NCBI GenBank assembly: GCA_036399055.1
Contig: DASWNX010000029.1
Location: 310,001-374,000 of the forward strand
Direction: 5' to 3'
Source: Jatrophihabitans sp.
GTDB taxonomy: Bacteria > Actinomycetota > Actinomycetes > Mycobacteriales > Jatrophihabitantaceae
DNA: 64,000 nt
Part shown: positions 53,369 to 61,418 of the stretch, in pieces
Layout: every line of letters begins with the position of its first letter
Numbering within the stretch: the stretch's first letter is position 1
Position numbers and translations under genes: made by a program
The notes under the pieces: generated by a model
What the model saw: the letters and a program-made list of their open reading frames with translations, nothing else
What the model was told of the DNA's origin: nothing
Database searches by the model: none

Positions 53369-54412
53369 TCAGGACAGCACGTCGGTGATCGGCATGGACG
53401 AGTCGGCGGGAATGTCGAGCCGGCTCGGGGTGGCGCCGTGAGCGACCAGCTGCGCGCCCAGGGCCGCCACCATCGCGCCGTTGTCGGTGCAGAGCCCGGG
53501 CCGGGGCACCCGCAACCGCAGCCCGGCGCGCTCGCAGCGCTGGGCGGTCAGCTCCCGCAACCGTGAATTGGCCGCCACCCCGCCCCCTAGCAACAGGTGC
53601 TCGATGCCGGACTCGGTGGCCGCGCGCACCGCCTTGGCGCTCAGCACGTCCACCACCGCCTCCTGAAAACTTGCCGCCACGTCGGCCACCGGCACCGGCT
53701 CACCGGCGCGTTCTCGTGCCTCGACCCAACGCGCCACGGCGGTCTTCAAGCCGGAGAACGAGAATGCCATCGGGTCATCGCGCGCCCCGGTCATGCCCCG
53801 GGGGAACGCGATGGCGTCCCGGTCACCGTCCCGGGCGGCCCGGTCGATCAGCGGCCCGCCGGGAAAGCCCAGGCCGAGCAGCCGGGCGACCTTGTCGAAC
53901 GCCTCGCCGGCCGCGTCATCGAGGGTGGCGCCGAGCTCAGTCAGCTCCTGCCCCCCGACTCGGGGCACCCGCAGGATCGAGGAGTGCCCGCCGGAGACCA
54001 GCAGCGCGATGCATGCCTGATCCAGCGGGCCGTTGTCCAACAGGTCCACCGCGACGTGCGCCGACAGGTGGTTCACCGCGTACAGCGGCTTGTCCAGGGC
54101 CAGCGCGTAGGCCTTGGCCGCCGCCACTCCGACCAGCAGCGCGCCGGCCAACCCTGGACCGGCGGTGACGGCGATGGCGTCGATGTCGCTGAGCGCCACC
54201 CCTGCCTCGGCGCAGGCCCGGTGCACGGTGGGAACCATCGCCTGCAGATGTGCCCGGCTGGCGACCTCGGGCACCACCCCGCCGAAGCGGGCGTGCTCGG
54301 CGACGCTGGAGGCGACCGCGTCAGCCAGCAGCTCGGTTCCGCGGACGATGCCGACACCGGTCTCGTCACAGGAGGTCTCTATGCCGAGCACCAGCGGCTG
54401 GTCGGCGCTCAT
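53369..54412 (-). CDS. tsaD: tRNA threonylcarbamoyladenosine synthase TsaD
   Basis: A 347-residue Kae1/TsaD protein. It transfers threonylcarbamoyl to adenosine 37 of ANN-reading tRNAs with TsaB and TsaE, all encoded just upstream. Metal site His pair is in [11 protein letters not shown], the phosphate loop in [13 protein letters not shown], and [20 protein letters not shown] closes the ATPase fold. ATG overlaps the rimI stop by four bases. Confidence 0.96.
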   Translation of the reverse strand: MSADQPLVLGIETSCDETGVGIVRGTELLADAVASSVAEHARFGGVVPEVASRAHLQAMVPTVHRACAEAGVALSDIDAIAVTAGPGLAGALLVGVAAAKAYALALDKPLYAVNHLSAHVAVDLLDNGPLDQACIALLVSGGHSSILRVPRVGGQELTELGATLDDAAGEAFDKVARLLGLGFPGGPLIDRAARDGDRDAIAFPRGMTGARDDPMAFSFSGLKTAVARWVEARERAGEPVPVADVAASFQEAVVDVLSAKAVRAATESGIEHLLLGGGVAANSRLRELTAQRCERAGLRLRVPRPGLCTDNGAMVAALGAQLVAHGATPSRLDIPADSSMPITDVLS

Positions 54413-54957
54413 CGCACCGGCCCCTCATCGCGCTGGCGCAGCGGGGAACGCTGAATCGGGTGGCGCATGGTGACCGCGTCGACCCTGCCCTGCTCGTAGT
54501 AGCCGCGCCGGAGGCCGAGCACGGTGAAGCCCTCGCCTGCGTACAGCCGCCGCGCGGCCTGGTTGTCCTCACGGACCTCCAGCAGCACCTCCTCGGCGCG
54601 GCGACGGCGCGCCTCGGCGAGCAGCGCCCGGACCAGCAGCCGGCCCACCCCGTTGCGCCGGGCGCTCGGCAGCACCCCGACGGTGAGGATCTGCGCGGTC
54701 TCACCGATCGTCATCAACCCCCCGGTGCCCAGCAGCTCACCCTCGCCGGTCTGGGCGTCCACCTTCTCGGCGACGATGTAGTAACGCAGCTCGGTGTCGG
54801 CCAGCTCCTCCAGATAGCTCTGCCGCGACCAGGCCTCCGGGCCGAACATCTGCTGCTCGAACAGCATCAGGACGTCCAGGTCGGCCGAGCGCATCGGCCG
54901 CAACCGGACGTCCGGCCGCTCGGCCAAGGACTGCCCCGCGGTCACCGGCTCGCTCAT
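54409..54957 (-). CDS. rimI: ribosomal-protein/tsa-associated N-acetyltransferase RimI
   Basis: A 182-residue [24 protein letters not shown] and [20 protein letters not shown] (acetyl-CoA loop, about residues 92-111) followed by [19 protein letters not shown] fit RimI. In E. coli it acetylates S18. The tsaB-rimI-tsaD arrangement is usual. The start is preceded by the 29-codon mini-ORF described at 54954. Confidence 0.9.
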   Translation of the reverse strand: MSEPVTAGQSLAERPDVRLRPMRSADLDVLMLFEQQMFGPEAWSRQSYLEELADTELRYYIVAEKVDAQTGEGELLGTGGLMTIGETAQILTVGVLPSARRNGVGRLLVRALLAEARRRRAEEVLLEVREDNQAARRLYAGEGFTVLGLRRGYYEQGRVDAVTMRHPIQRSPLRQRDEGPVR

Positions 54958-55043
54958 GCTCTCACCTGCTCTTCGCGCGAGCGCTCATCGCACCCATTCG
55001 CTGCGGTCCTCGCTCGCTGGCGCTCGCTGCGATCCTCGCTCAT
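54954..55043 (-). CDS. possible 29-codon coupling mini-ORF between tsaB and rimI
   Basis: ATG 55043 overlaps the tsaB stop (ATGA), and TGA at 54956-54954 overlaps the rimI ATG (ATGA). The frame starts MSEDRSERQRARTAANG and is full of Arg, Glu and Ser. The DNA is built of repeats of GAGCGAGGATCGCAGCGAGC type, a sequence I have seen between actinobacterial operon genes. It may be a translated linker that lets ribosomes pass from tsaB to rimI, or simply an extragenic repeat. Confidence 0.4.
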   Translation of the reverse strand: MSEDRSERQRARTAANGCDERSREEQVRA

Positions 55044-55732
55044 GTGCGCACCGGCTTACGGGCGGCCGGCGCCACCGCGTCGGGGCGGCGCAGGTACAGC
55101 GGTGTCAACACCTCGCTGGGCGCCCGGCTCAGCACCCGATCGGCCGCGCAAGCCGCCAACCCGCCGATGGTCGGGTAGTCGGCGTCCAGTAGCGGCAACC
55201 CCAGCAGATCGGCGTACAGGCGGGCGCCGGCCCCGGCCATCGCGGCAGGCCCGCCCTCCCGCTCGCCGGCCAGCTCGGCGGGCTTGCAGACGGCCGGCTC
55301 ACCGATCCGGGCGCCGTGCCGGTACCGCGCCCAGTAGACCTCCTTGCGGCGGGCGTCCCCGGCCACCAGCAGGCTCGGCTGCTCAGGATGGGCGGCGGCG
55401 ATCGCGTCCAGCGAGCAGACGCCGTAACTGGGCAGGCCGGTGGCGTCGGCCAGGGCGGCGGCGGTCATCAGGCCGACCCGCAGGCCGGTGAACGGGCCAG
55501 GGCCCAGACCGGCGACGACCGCTGCCAGCTCCCCGATCGGCACGCCGGCTTCGGCCAGGCAGTCCTTGAGCGCCGGAGTGAGCAGCTCGGCGTGCGCCCG
55601 GGCGTCCACCGTCACCCGCTGGGCCAGCACCGCCGGGGCAGCGCCGAGCTCGTCCGGCTCGCCGAACCGCACGAGGCCGGCGGTCACCGCCGCGGACGAG
55701 GTGTCCAGAACCAGGGCCAACACCCGCACCAC
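55040..55732 (-). CDS. tsaB: tRNA threonylcarbamoyladenosine biosynthesis protein TsaB
   Basis: A 230-residue ASKHA-fold protein. LALVLDTSSAAVTAGLV, DARAHAELLTPALKDCLAEA and AAVVAGLGPGPFTGLRVGLM are the standard TsaB motifs. It is the scaffold for TsaD/TsaE. Several GTG codons (55732, 55729, 55723) could start it. It lies 22 bases after tsaE. Confidence 0.94.
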   Translation of the reverse strand: MVRVLALVLDTSSAAVTAGLVRFGEPDELGAAPAVLAQRVTVDARAHAELLTPALKDCLAEAGVPIGELAAVVAGLGPGPFTGLRVGLMTAAALADATGLPSYGVCSLDAIAAAHPEQPSLLVAGDARRKEVYWARYRHGARIGEPAVCKPAELAGEREGGPAAMAGAGARLYADLLGLPLLDADYPTIGGLAACAADRVLSRAPSEVLTPLYLRRPDAVAPAARKPVRT

Positions 55733-55754
55733 CCTAGTGCGCGAGCAGGCCGGC

Positions 55755-56243
55755 CTAGTGCGCGGTCGGCTCGCCGCTGGCCTGCAGCGTGGCCAGCCGG
55801 GCGGCCCAGTCCCCGCCTTCGGGAATCAACCGCACCTCCCGCGCTTCGGAGTCCGGCTGCCGGCTGATCTCGATCCGCAGCCGGGCCTCGGTGAGCTGCT
55901 CGACCAGGCCGGCGCCCCACTCGACCACCGTCACCGAGTCGGCCAGCTCGACGTCGAGGTCCAGATCGTCCACCTCGGCCAGCGAGCCGAGCCGGTAGGC
56001 GTCGACGTGCACCAGCGGGATCCGGCCGCCCAGATGCACCCGGGCGATCACGAAGGTCGGTGACACCACCCGGCCGGGCACCTCCAGCCCGGCGCCGATG
56101 CCCTGCGCCAGCGCCGTCTTGCCGGCGCCCAGCGGCCCGGTCAGCACCAGCAGGTCGCCCGGGCGCAGCAGTCGCGCCAGCCGGCGGCCGAAGTCGAAGG
56201 TGTCCGCCGGGCTCGGCAACGACACTGCCGGCAGCGAGACCAT
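55755..56243 (-). CDS. tsaE: tRNA threonylcarbamoyladenosine biosynthesis ATPase TsaE
   Basis: A 162-residue P-loop ATPase: GDLLVLTGPLGAGKTALAQG, then VSPTFVIARVHLGGRIPLVH and DAYRLGSLAEVDDLDLD, VTVVEWGAGL. It is the energy component of the t6A complex. Start ATG 56243 overlaps the hydrolase stop by one base (TGATG). Confidence 0.95.
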   Translation of the reverse strand: MVSLPAVSLPSPADTFDFGRRLARLLRPGDLLVLTGPLGAGKTALAQGIGAGLEVPGRVVSPTFVIARVHLGGRIPLVHVDAYRLGSLAEVDDLDLDVELADSVTVVEWGAGLVEQLTEARLRIEISRQPDSEAREVRLIPEGGDWAARLATLQASGEPTAH

Positions 56244-57358
56244 CAGGCGCTGACCGCCTGGTCGACGCCGGGCACGCCGGCCAGCGCCGTCTCCACGATG
56301 TCGAGCAGCGGTTGGTTGACCAGCTCGGGATGCTCGAGCATCAGCAGGTGACCGGAGTTCTCGGTGACGATCAGCCGCGCCTCGGGCAACTCGCGGGCGA
56401 TCGCCTGGGAATGCTCCAGCGGCGTCATCGCGTCGGAGTCGGAGCCGATCACCAGCACCGGGGAGCCCTTGAGATTGCGCAGGCCAAGCCGGCCGTCGTG
56501 CGCCATCAAGGTGGGGTAGAAGTCGGCGACCACGTCGACCGGGGTCGCCGAGATCATCGTGGTGCAGTACGCCACCACGGCCGGGTCGACGTCCTTGGCC
56601 GCGAAGCTCAGCCGCTTGGTCATCGCCCACGCCAGATCGCGGCCCATCGTCCGGGCCTGTTCGACCAGCGCGGCGTTCTTGGCGGCCCGGCGCAGCACGA
56701 TCGGCAGCACCGGGGCGTTGAGCCGGGCCAGCACGCTGGGCAGTCCCAGCGTCAGGTTCTTCAGCTCGCCGGAGGAGGTGTTGACCAGCACCACCGCCTG
56801 GACCCGGGCGGGCCCGGACTCGGTGGCCCTGAAGAGCTCGGGATGCTGGTGGGCCAGCGCCATGACCGTCATGCCGCCCATCGAGTGGCCGACCAGGACG
56901 ATCGGGCCGGCCGGGATGAGCTGGTCGATCACGCTGTGCAGGTCATGCCCGAGCTGCTCGATGGTGCAGGACTGCGACGGCGCACGCGCCGAGCGGCCGT
57001 GTGAGCGCTGGTCGTAGAACACCTGCCGGACGCTGTCGCCGAACGCCTCGGTCAGCGCCCGCCGCTGAAAGACGAACGAGCCCAGGTTGAGGGTGTAGCC
57101 GTGCACGAACAGCACCGTCAGGCCGGCGTCCCCCGCGCCGCCGCCGACCTCTTCGTAGTGCAGCTCCACCCCGTCGTCGGTGAGCACCAGGCCCTCGTCC
57201 CGGACTCCGGGAGCGCAGAGCAGCTCGGCTGAGCCGACCTCGATCCGGCTGCGCTCGCGAGCCGCAGTCCGGCGTTGCTGGGCCACGGCAGCCGCCGCGA
57301 CGGCGGTGAGCACGCCGAGGCCGCCACCGACGATCGCCGGAATCCTGCTCACCCGCAT
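56243..57358 (-). CDS. alpha/beta-fold hydrolase
   Basis: A 371-residue protein. An N-terminal hydrophobic helix (AIVGGGLGVLTAVAAAAV) may anchor it. The hydrolase fold starts at about residue 80 with FVHGYTLNLGSFVFQ. Nucleophile motif GHSMGG at about residues 150-155, Asp in VIGSDSDAMTP and His in ENSGHLLMLEHPE are present. A gene of this type lies between alr and tsaE in other actinobacteria. The substrate is unknown. Start overlaps the alr stop (TGATG). Confidence 0.88.
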   Translation of the reverse strand: MRVSRIPAIVGGGLGVLTAVAAAAVAQQRRTAARERSRIEVGSAELLCAPGVRDEGLVLTDDGVELHYEEVGGGAGDAGLTVLFVHGYTLNLGSFVFQRRALTEAFGDSVRQVFYDQRSHGRSARAPSQSCTIEQLGHDLHSVIDQLIPAGPIVLVGHSMGGMTVMALAHQHPELFRATESGPARVQAVVLVNTSSGELKNLTLGLPSVLARLNAPVLPIVLRRAAKNAALVEQARTMGRDLAWAMTKRLSFAAKDVDPAVVAYCTTMISATPVDVVADFYPTLMAHDGRLGLRNLKGSPVLVIGSDSDAMTPLEHSQAIARELPEARLIVTENSGHLLMLEHPELVNQPLLDIVETALAGVPGVDQAVSA

Positions 57359-58482
57359 CAGAGCGCCCCGCCGATGTAGCTGCGCGGGACCCGTGCGCCG
57401 ATCCGGGTGACGATCTCGTAATGGATGGTGTCCAGCGCGTCGGCCCAGTCCTGCGCGGTCGGCTCCCCGTCGTCGCCGGGGCCGAACAGCACCACCTCGT
57501 CGCCGGCGTTGGCCTCCTCGTCACCGAGGTCGACCACGAACTGGTCCATGCAGACCCGGCCGCTGACGGTGTGGCGGTTGCCGCCGATCGCGACCGGGCC
57601 GATGTTGGTGGCGGCCCGCGGCACGCCGTCGGCGTAACCCATCGGAATCAGCGCCAGCGTCGTCTCGCGCTCGGTGACGTGCTGATGGCCGTAGCTGACC
57701 CCCTCGCCTGCTGGAACCCGCTTGACGTTGGCGATTGAGGTGCGCAGTGTCATCGCCGGCGTCAACCCGAAGTCGCCCTTCTCCGGAACCGGTGACAGCC
57801 CGTAGACCGCCACCCCCGGCCGCACCAGGTCGAAGTGGCACTGCGGCAGCGTCACCGTGCCGGCCGAGTTGGCCAGATGGCGCACCTGGGGCGTCACCCC
57901 GTAGCCGCGAGCGGTGTCCAGCGCGGCGCCGAACCGCTCGATCTGGCGGGCGATGGTCGGGTGGCCGGGCGAGTCGGCGTAGGCGAAGTGGCTCCAGATG
58001 CCGATGGTCTCGATCACGCCGGTGGCCGCGGCCTTGGCGGTGGCGTCCAGCAGCTGTGGCCAGTCCGCGGCGGTGACGCCGTTACGGGACAGGCCGGTGT
58101 CGATCTTGAGGTGCACCCGGGCGGCGCTGCCCAGCTCGGCGGCGGTCATCACCACCAGGTCCAGGGCCTGCTGCGAGGACACCGAGATGTCCACTCCGGC
58201 GGCCAGCGCGTCGCGCAGCGCCTGGGTCTCACGAGGGGTCCACAACCAGGCAAGCACCGGTTCGGCGATGCCGGCCGCGCGCAGCGCCAATGCCTCGTCC
58301 AGCATCGCCACTCCCAGCCAGCTGGCGCCGCCGACCAACGCGGCCCGCGCCGAGGCGATCATGCCGTGGCCGTACCCGTCGGCCTTGACCACCGCCATCA
58401 CCTCGGCGGCGGTGTTGGACTTCAGGGTGGCCACATTGGCGGCGATGGCGGCCAGGTCGACGACGGCCTCGGTGCGCAGCAT
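57358..58482 (-). CDS. alr: alanine racemase
   Basis: A 374-residue PLP enzyme making D-alanine for peptidoglycan. The PLP lysine lies in MAVVKADGYGHG (about residues 30-41), and the second catalytic residue region is EGVSYGHQHVTERETTLALI then PMGYADGVPR. A carbamylated-lysine type Arg/Lys and MDQFVVDLGDE in the C-terminal beta domain are present. It is preceded by nnr with a 45-base gap. Same strand as glmS, so two cell-wall precursor genes share this string. Confidence 0.96.
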   Translation of the reverse strand: MLRTEAVVDLAAIAANVATLKSNTAAEVMAVVKADGYGHGMIASARAALVGGASWLGVAMLDEALALRAAGIAEPVLAWLWTPRETQALRDALAAGVDISVSSQQALDLVVMTAAELGSAARVHLKIDTGLSRNGVTAADWPQLLDATAKAAATGVIETIGIWSHFAYADSPGHPTIARQIERFGAALDTARGYGVTPQVRHLANSAGTVTLPQCHFDLVRPGVAVYGLSPVPEKGDFGLTPAMTLRTSIANVKRVPAGEGVSYGHQHVTERETTLALIPMGYADGVPRAATNIGPVAIGGNRHTVSGRVCMDQFVVDLGDEEANAGDEVVLFGPGDDGEPTAQDWADALDTIHYEIVTRIGARVPRSYIGGAL

Positions 58483-58527
58483 GGCCTCAGTCTGTCAAAT
58501 GCCGACGCGGCCGGGACGCTGTGACGC

Positions 58528-60018
58528 TCAGCTGTGACCCTCAGTCGCGGCCGAGTCCGCCGGCCTGTCCCGCAGCTCGCCGATCTCCTCGCGCAACGCG
58601 CCGATCTCCTGGCGCAGCGCGCCGATCTCTTGGCGCAGCGCGCCGATCAGGTCTCCGGCCACCACCGGCCCGGCCGCCGCGGCGCGCGCACCGGCGGCCG
58701 CGTGCAGGTAGGCGCCGGTGGCCGCTGCCAGACCGGGCGCCAGGCCGGCCGCCAGCAGCGAGCCGATCAGTCCGGCCAGGACGTCGCCGCTGCCGGCGGT
58801 GGCCAGCGCGGGAGCCCCGACCGGGTTCAGATAGCAGAGCCCGGAGGGCTCGGCCACGATGGTGGCGAAACCCTTGAGCAGCACCGTCGCGCCGGCCTCG
58901 CGCGCAGCCCGCCGGGCGGCCTCGATCCGGTCCTCGCCGATCTCGCCGAACAGCCGCTCGAACTCGCGGTCGTGCGGGGTCAGCACGGTGGCACCCGAGC
59001 GTCGGGCAAGCAGGTCCCGGCGCTGGACCAGCAGGTTCAGCCCGTCGGCGTCGACCACCGCCGCGACGTCGCTGGCCAGCACCTGCTCCAGCGACTCGAC
59101 GGCCTCGGCGGTGTCGCCCAGCCCCGGTCCGAGCACCCAGGCCTGCACCCGGCCGGCGTGGGAGACGCTGTCGGAGACGACCACCTCGGGCCAGCGCCTG
59201 ACCACCTCGGCGGCCGCGTGGCCGGCGTAGCGCACCGCCCCCACGCCGCCGAGGCGCGCCGCGCCGACGCACAGCTGGGCCGCGCCGGGATAGGCCCGCG
59301 AGCCGGCCGCCACCCCGACCACTCCGCGGGTGTACTTGTCATCCAGCGGGCCCGTGGCCGGCAGGAGGAGGTCCTGGCGTTCCAGACGGCGCAGTCGCGG
59401 CTCAGGCAGCTGCCCGCCCAAACCGAGGTCGACCAGGCGAAGCCGGCCGGTGTGCGACCGGCCCTGGCCGACCAGCAGGCCGGCTTTCAGCGCGCCCATG
59501 CAGACGGTGGTCGCCGCTCGAACCGCCGGCCCGGCGACGGCGCCGGTGTCGGGGTCCACTCCGGAAGGGAGGTCGACGGACAGCACGGGGGCTGCCGAGT
59601 CCAGGCTCCAGCGCACCAGCGGGAGGAAGGCCTCGCGCACCGGGCCGCGGGCGCCGATGCCCAGCAGGCCGTCCACGATCAGGTCGGCGGGCCCGACCTC
59701 GGCCAGCGCCACCTGACGCCCGCCCGCGCCACGCAGAGCTGCCAACCCGCCGGGGTGCGCCTTGCCCGGGTCAGCCAGCACCGCCTGCACCGCCACTCCG
59801 CGCCGGCTCAGCTCCGCGCCCGCGTACAGCGCGTCGCCGCCGTTGTAGCCGGGGCCGACCAGCAGCACCACCCGGGCGCCGTAGCTGAAACCGAGCATCG
59901 AGACAGCCTCGACGGTGAGGGCCCTGGCCGCCCGGGCCATCAGCGCTCCGTCCGGCAGGCCGGCCAGCACCTGCCGCTCGGCGGTCCGGATCTGCTCGAC
60001 CGGCCACACCCCCTGCAT
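58528..60018 (-). CDS. nnr: bifunctional NAD(P)HX epimerase/dehydratase with coiled-coil tail
   Basis: A 496-residue fusion that repairs hydrated NAD(P)H. The N-terminal epimerase half has VVLLVGPGYNGGDALYAGAE and LIVDGLLGIGARG. The C-terminal ADP/ATP-dependent dehydratase half, a kinase-like fold, has GVVGVAAGSRAYPGAAQL, VLTPHDREFERLFGE and ALATAGSGDVLAGLIGSLLA. After residue 460 there is a tail of seven-residue repeats IGALRQE, ending in a charged stretch. The tail is an extra not usual in Nnr. It starts in the acpS stop (TGATG). Confidence 0.94.
   Translation of the reverse strand: MQGVWPVEQIRTAERQVLAGLPDGALMARAARALTVEAVSMLGFSYGARVVLLVGPGYNGGDALYAGAELSRRGVAVQAVLADPGKAHPGGLAALRGAGGRQVALAEVGPADLIVDGLLGIGARGPVREAFLPLVRWSLDSAAPVLSVDLPSGVDPDTGAVAGPAVRAATTVCMGALKAGLLVGQGRSHTGRLRLVDLGLGGQLPEPRLRRLERQDLLLPATGPLDDKYTRGVVGVAAGSRAYPGAAQLCVGAARLGGVGAVRYAGHAAAEVVRRWPEVVVSDSVSHAGRVQAWVLGPGLGDTAEAVESLEQVLASDVAAVVDADGLNLLVQRRDLLARRSGATVLTPHDREFERLFGEIGEDRIEAARRAAREAGATVLLKGFATIVAEPSGLCYLNPVGAPALATAGSGDVLAGLIGSLLAAGLAPGLAAATGAYLHAAAGARAAAAGPVVAGDLIGALRQEIGALRQEIGALREEIGELRDRPADSAATEGHS
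58571..58650. repeat. 21-bp in-frame repeats at the nnr 3' end
   Basis: Almost four copies of a 21-base unit near CGCAGCGCGCCGATCTCCTG encode heptads of the coiled-coil tail. Confidence 0.9.
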
Positions 60019-60386
60019 CAGCCCTCCGCGATGACGACGGCCGAGGCGATCCCACCGTCATGGGACAGCGACAGGTGCCAGCTGCGGATTCCGAGCTCCT
60101 CGGCCTTGCGGGCGACGGTGCCTGCGATGACCAGGCGAGGCCGTCCGTTGTCCTCGACCACCACCTCGGCGTCGTGCCAGGACATGCCGCCGGGTGAGCC
60201 CATCGCCTTGGCGACCGCCTCCTTCGCGGCGAAGCGGGCGGCCAGCGATTCCGCGGTCCGGGCCACTCCGTGCGCGGTGAACCGCTCGGCCGGGGTGAAC
60301 AGCCGCTCGATCAGCCGCTTGGTGCGCACGCTGGCCGAGTCGAACCGCGCGACCGGCACCACGTCGATGCCGACCCCGATGATCAC
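60018..60386 (-). CDS. acpS: holo-[acyl-carrier-protein] synthase
   Basis: A 122-residue Acp[16 protein letters not shown] (metal Asp), [18 protein letters not shown] (Glu and Lys of the active site) and [20 protein letters not shown]. It loads phosphopantetheine on ACP. The GTG start overlaps the upstream stop by four bases (GTGA). Confidence 0.95.
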   Translation of the reverse strand: MIIGVGIDVVPVARFDSASVRTKRLIERLFTPAERFTAHGVARTAESLAARFAAKEAVAKAMGSPGGMSWHDAEVVVEDNGRPRLVIAGTVARKAEELGIRSWHLSLSHDGGIASAVVIAEG

Positions 60387-61408
60387 CCGGGCACGGTGGT
60401 CGGGGTGCCCGGCGCACCCAGCGTGCCGGGCGGAGCGTAGTCGGACAGGTGGCCCGGGAAGACCGAGGCCGTCGGATCCATGTAGCGGACGGCGTTGTTG
60501 ACCGCGGTGGCCACCTCGCCGAATCCTGTCGCTATCAGGCGCACCTTGCCCGGGTACTCGCAGATGTCGCCGGCGGCGTACACCCCGGGCACCGAGGACG
60601 CCATGGTGGTGTCCACCACGACGTGCCGCTTCTGCTGGATCTCCAGGCCCCACTCCAGCAGCGGCCCCAGGTTGGCGATGAACCCGAGCGCGGCGACCAG
60701 CCGGTCACAGGGCAGCGAGCTGAGCTGGCCGTCGACGCTGACCTGCACCTCGCTCACCGGGTCTCCGAGCACCGCGGTGACCTGGGCGTCGGTGATCACC
60801 CGGACGGACGTGGCCTGCATGACCTCGACCGAGTGCGGATGCGCCCGGAAGGCGGCTCGCCGGTGCACCAGGGCCACCGACTTGGCGATCGGCTCCAGCA
60901 GCAGCGCCCAGTCCACCGCCGAGTCGCCGCCGCCGACGATCACCACGTCCAGGCCGATGTACTCATCGGGGTCGGGCACGAAGTGCACCACCCCGCGGCC
61001 CAGCATGTCCTCGCCGGTGGGCAGCGGCCGGGGGGTGAAGGTGCCGATCCCGCCGGTGACGATGATCGAGCGCGAGCGCACCCGTCGGCCGGAGGAGGTG
61101 GTGACGACGAAGTCCTCACCGCGCTCCAGGCCGATGGCCTGCTCACCGAGCAGGTACTCAGGGTTGAACGGCGCGGCCTGGGCGACCAGGTTCGACACCA
61201 GTTCCCGCCCCCGGATGGCCGGGAAGCCGGCGACGTCGAAGATCGCCTTCTCCGGGTACATCGCGGTGATCTGGCCGCCCGGCTCGGGCAGCGAATCCAG
61301 GATGGCGGTCGACAGCCCCCGGACTCCGGCGTAGTAGGCGCCGAAGAGGCCGACGGGGCCCGCTCCGACGATAAGGACGTCGACTGAGGTCTGCGCAGCT
61401 GGGCTCAC
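60383..61408 (-). CDS. ferredoxin--NADP+ reductase, YumC/thioredoxin-reductase-like type
   Basis: A 341-residue flavoprotein. FAD loop [34 protein letters not shown] loop [17 protein letters not shown] and C-terminal [26 protein letters not shown]. The CxxC of thioredoxin reductase is absent, so this is the FNR2 group. The GTG at 61408 gives [15 protein letters not shown]; longer in-frame starts extend into glmS. Its physiological ferredoxin is not in the window. Confidence 0.9.
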   Translation of the reverse strand: MSPAAQTSVDVLIVGAGPVGLFGAYYAGVRGLSTAILDSLPEPGGQITAMYPEKAIFDVAGFPAIRGRELVSNLVAQAAPFNPEYLLGEQAIGLERGEDFVVTTSSGRRVRSRSIIVTGGIGTFTPRPLPTGEDMLGRGVVHFVPDPDEYIGLDVVIVGGGDSAVDWALLLEPIAKSVALVHRRAAFRAHPHSVEVMQATSVRVITDAQVTAVLGDPVSEVQVSVDGQLSSLPCDRLVAALGFIANLGPLLEWGLEIQQKRHVVVDTTMASSVPGVYAAGDICEYPGKVRLIATGFGEVATAVNNAVRYMDPTASVFPGHLSDYAPPGTLGAPGTPTTVPG

Positions 61409-61418
61409 GACTGCGAAC

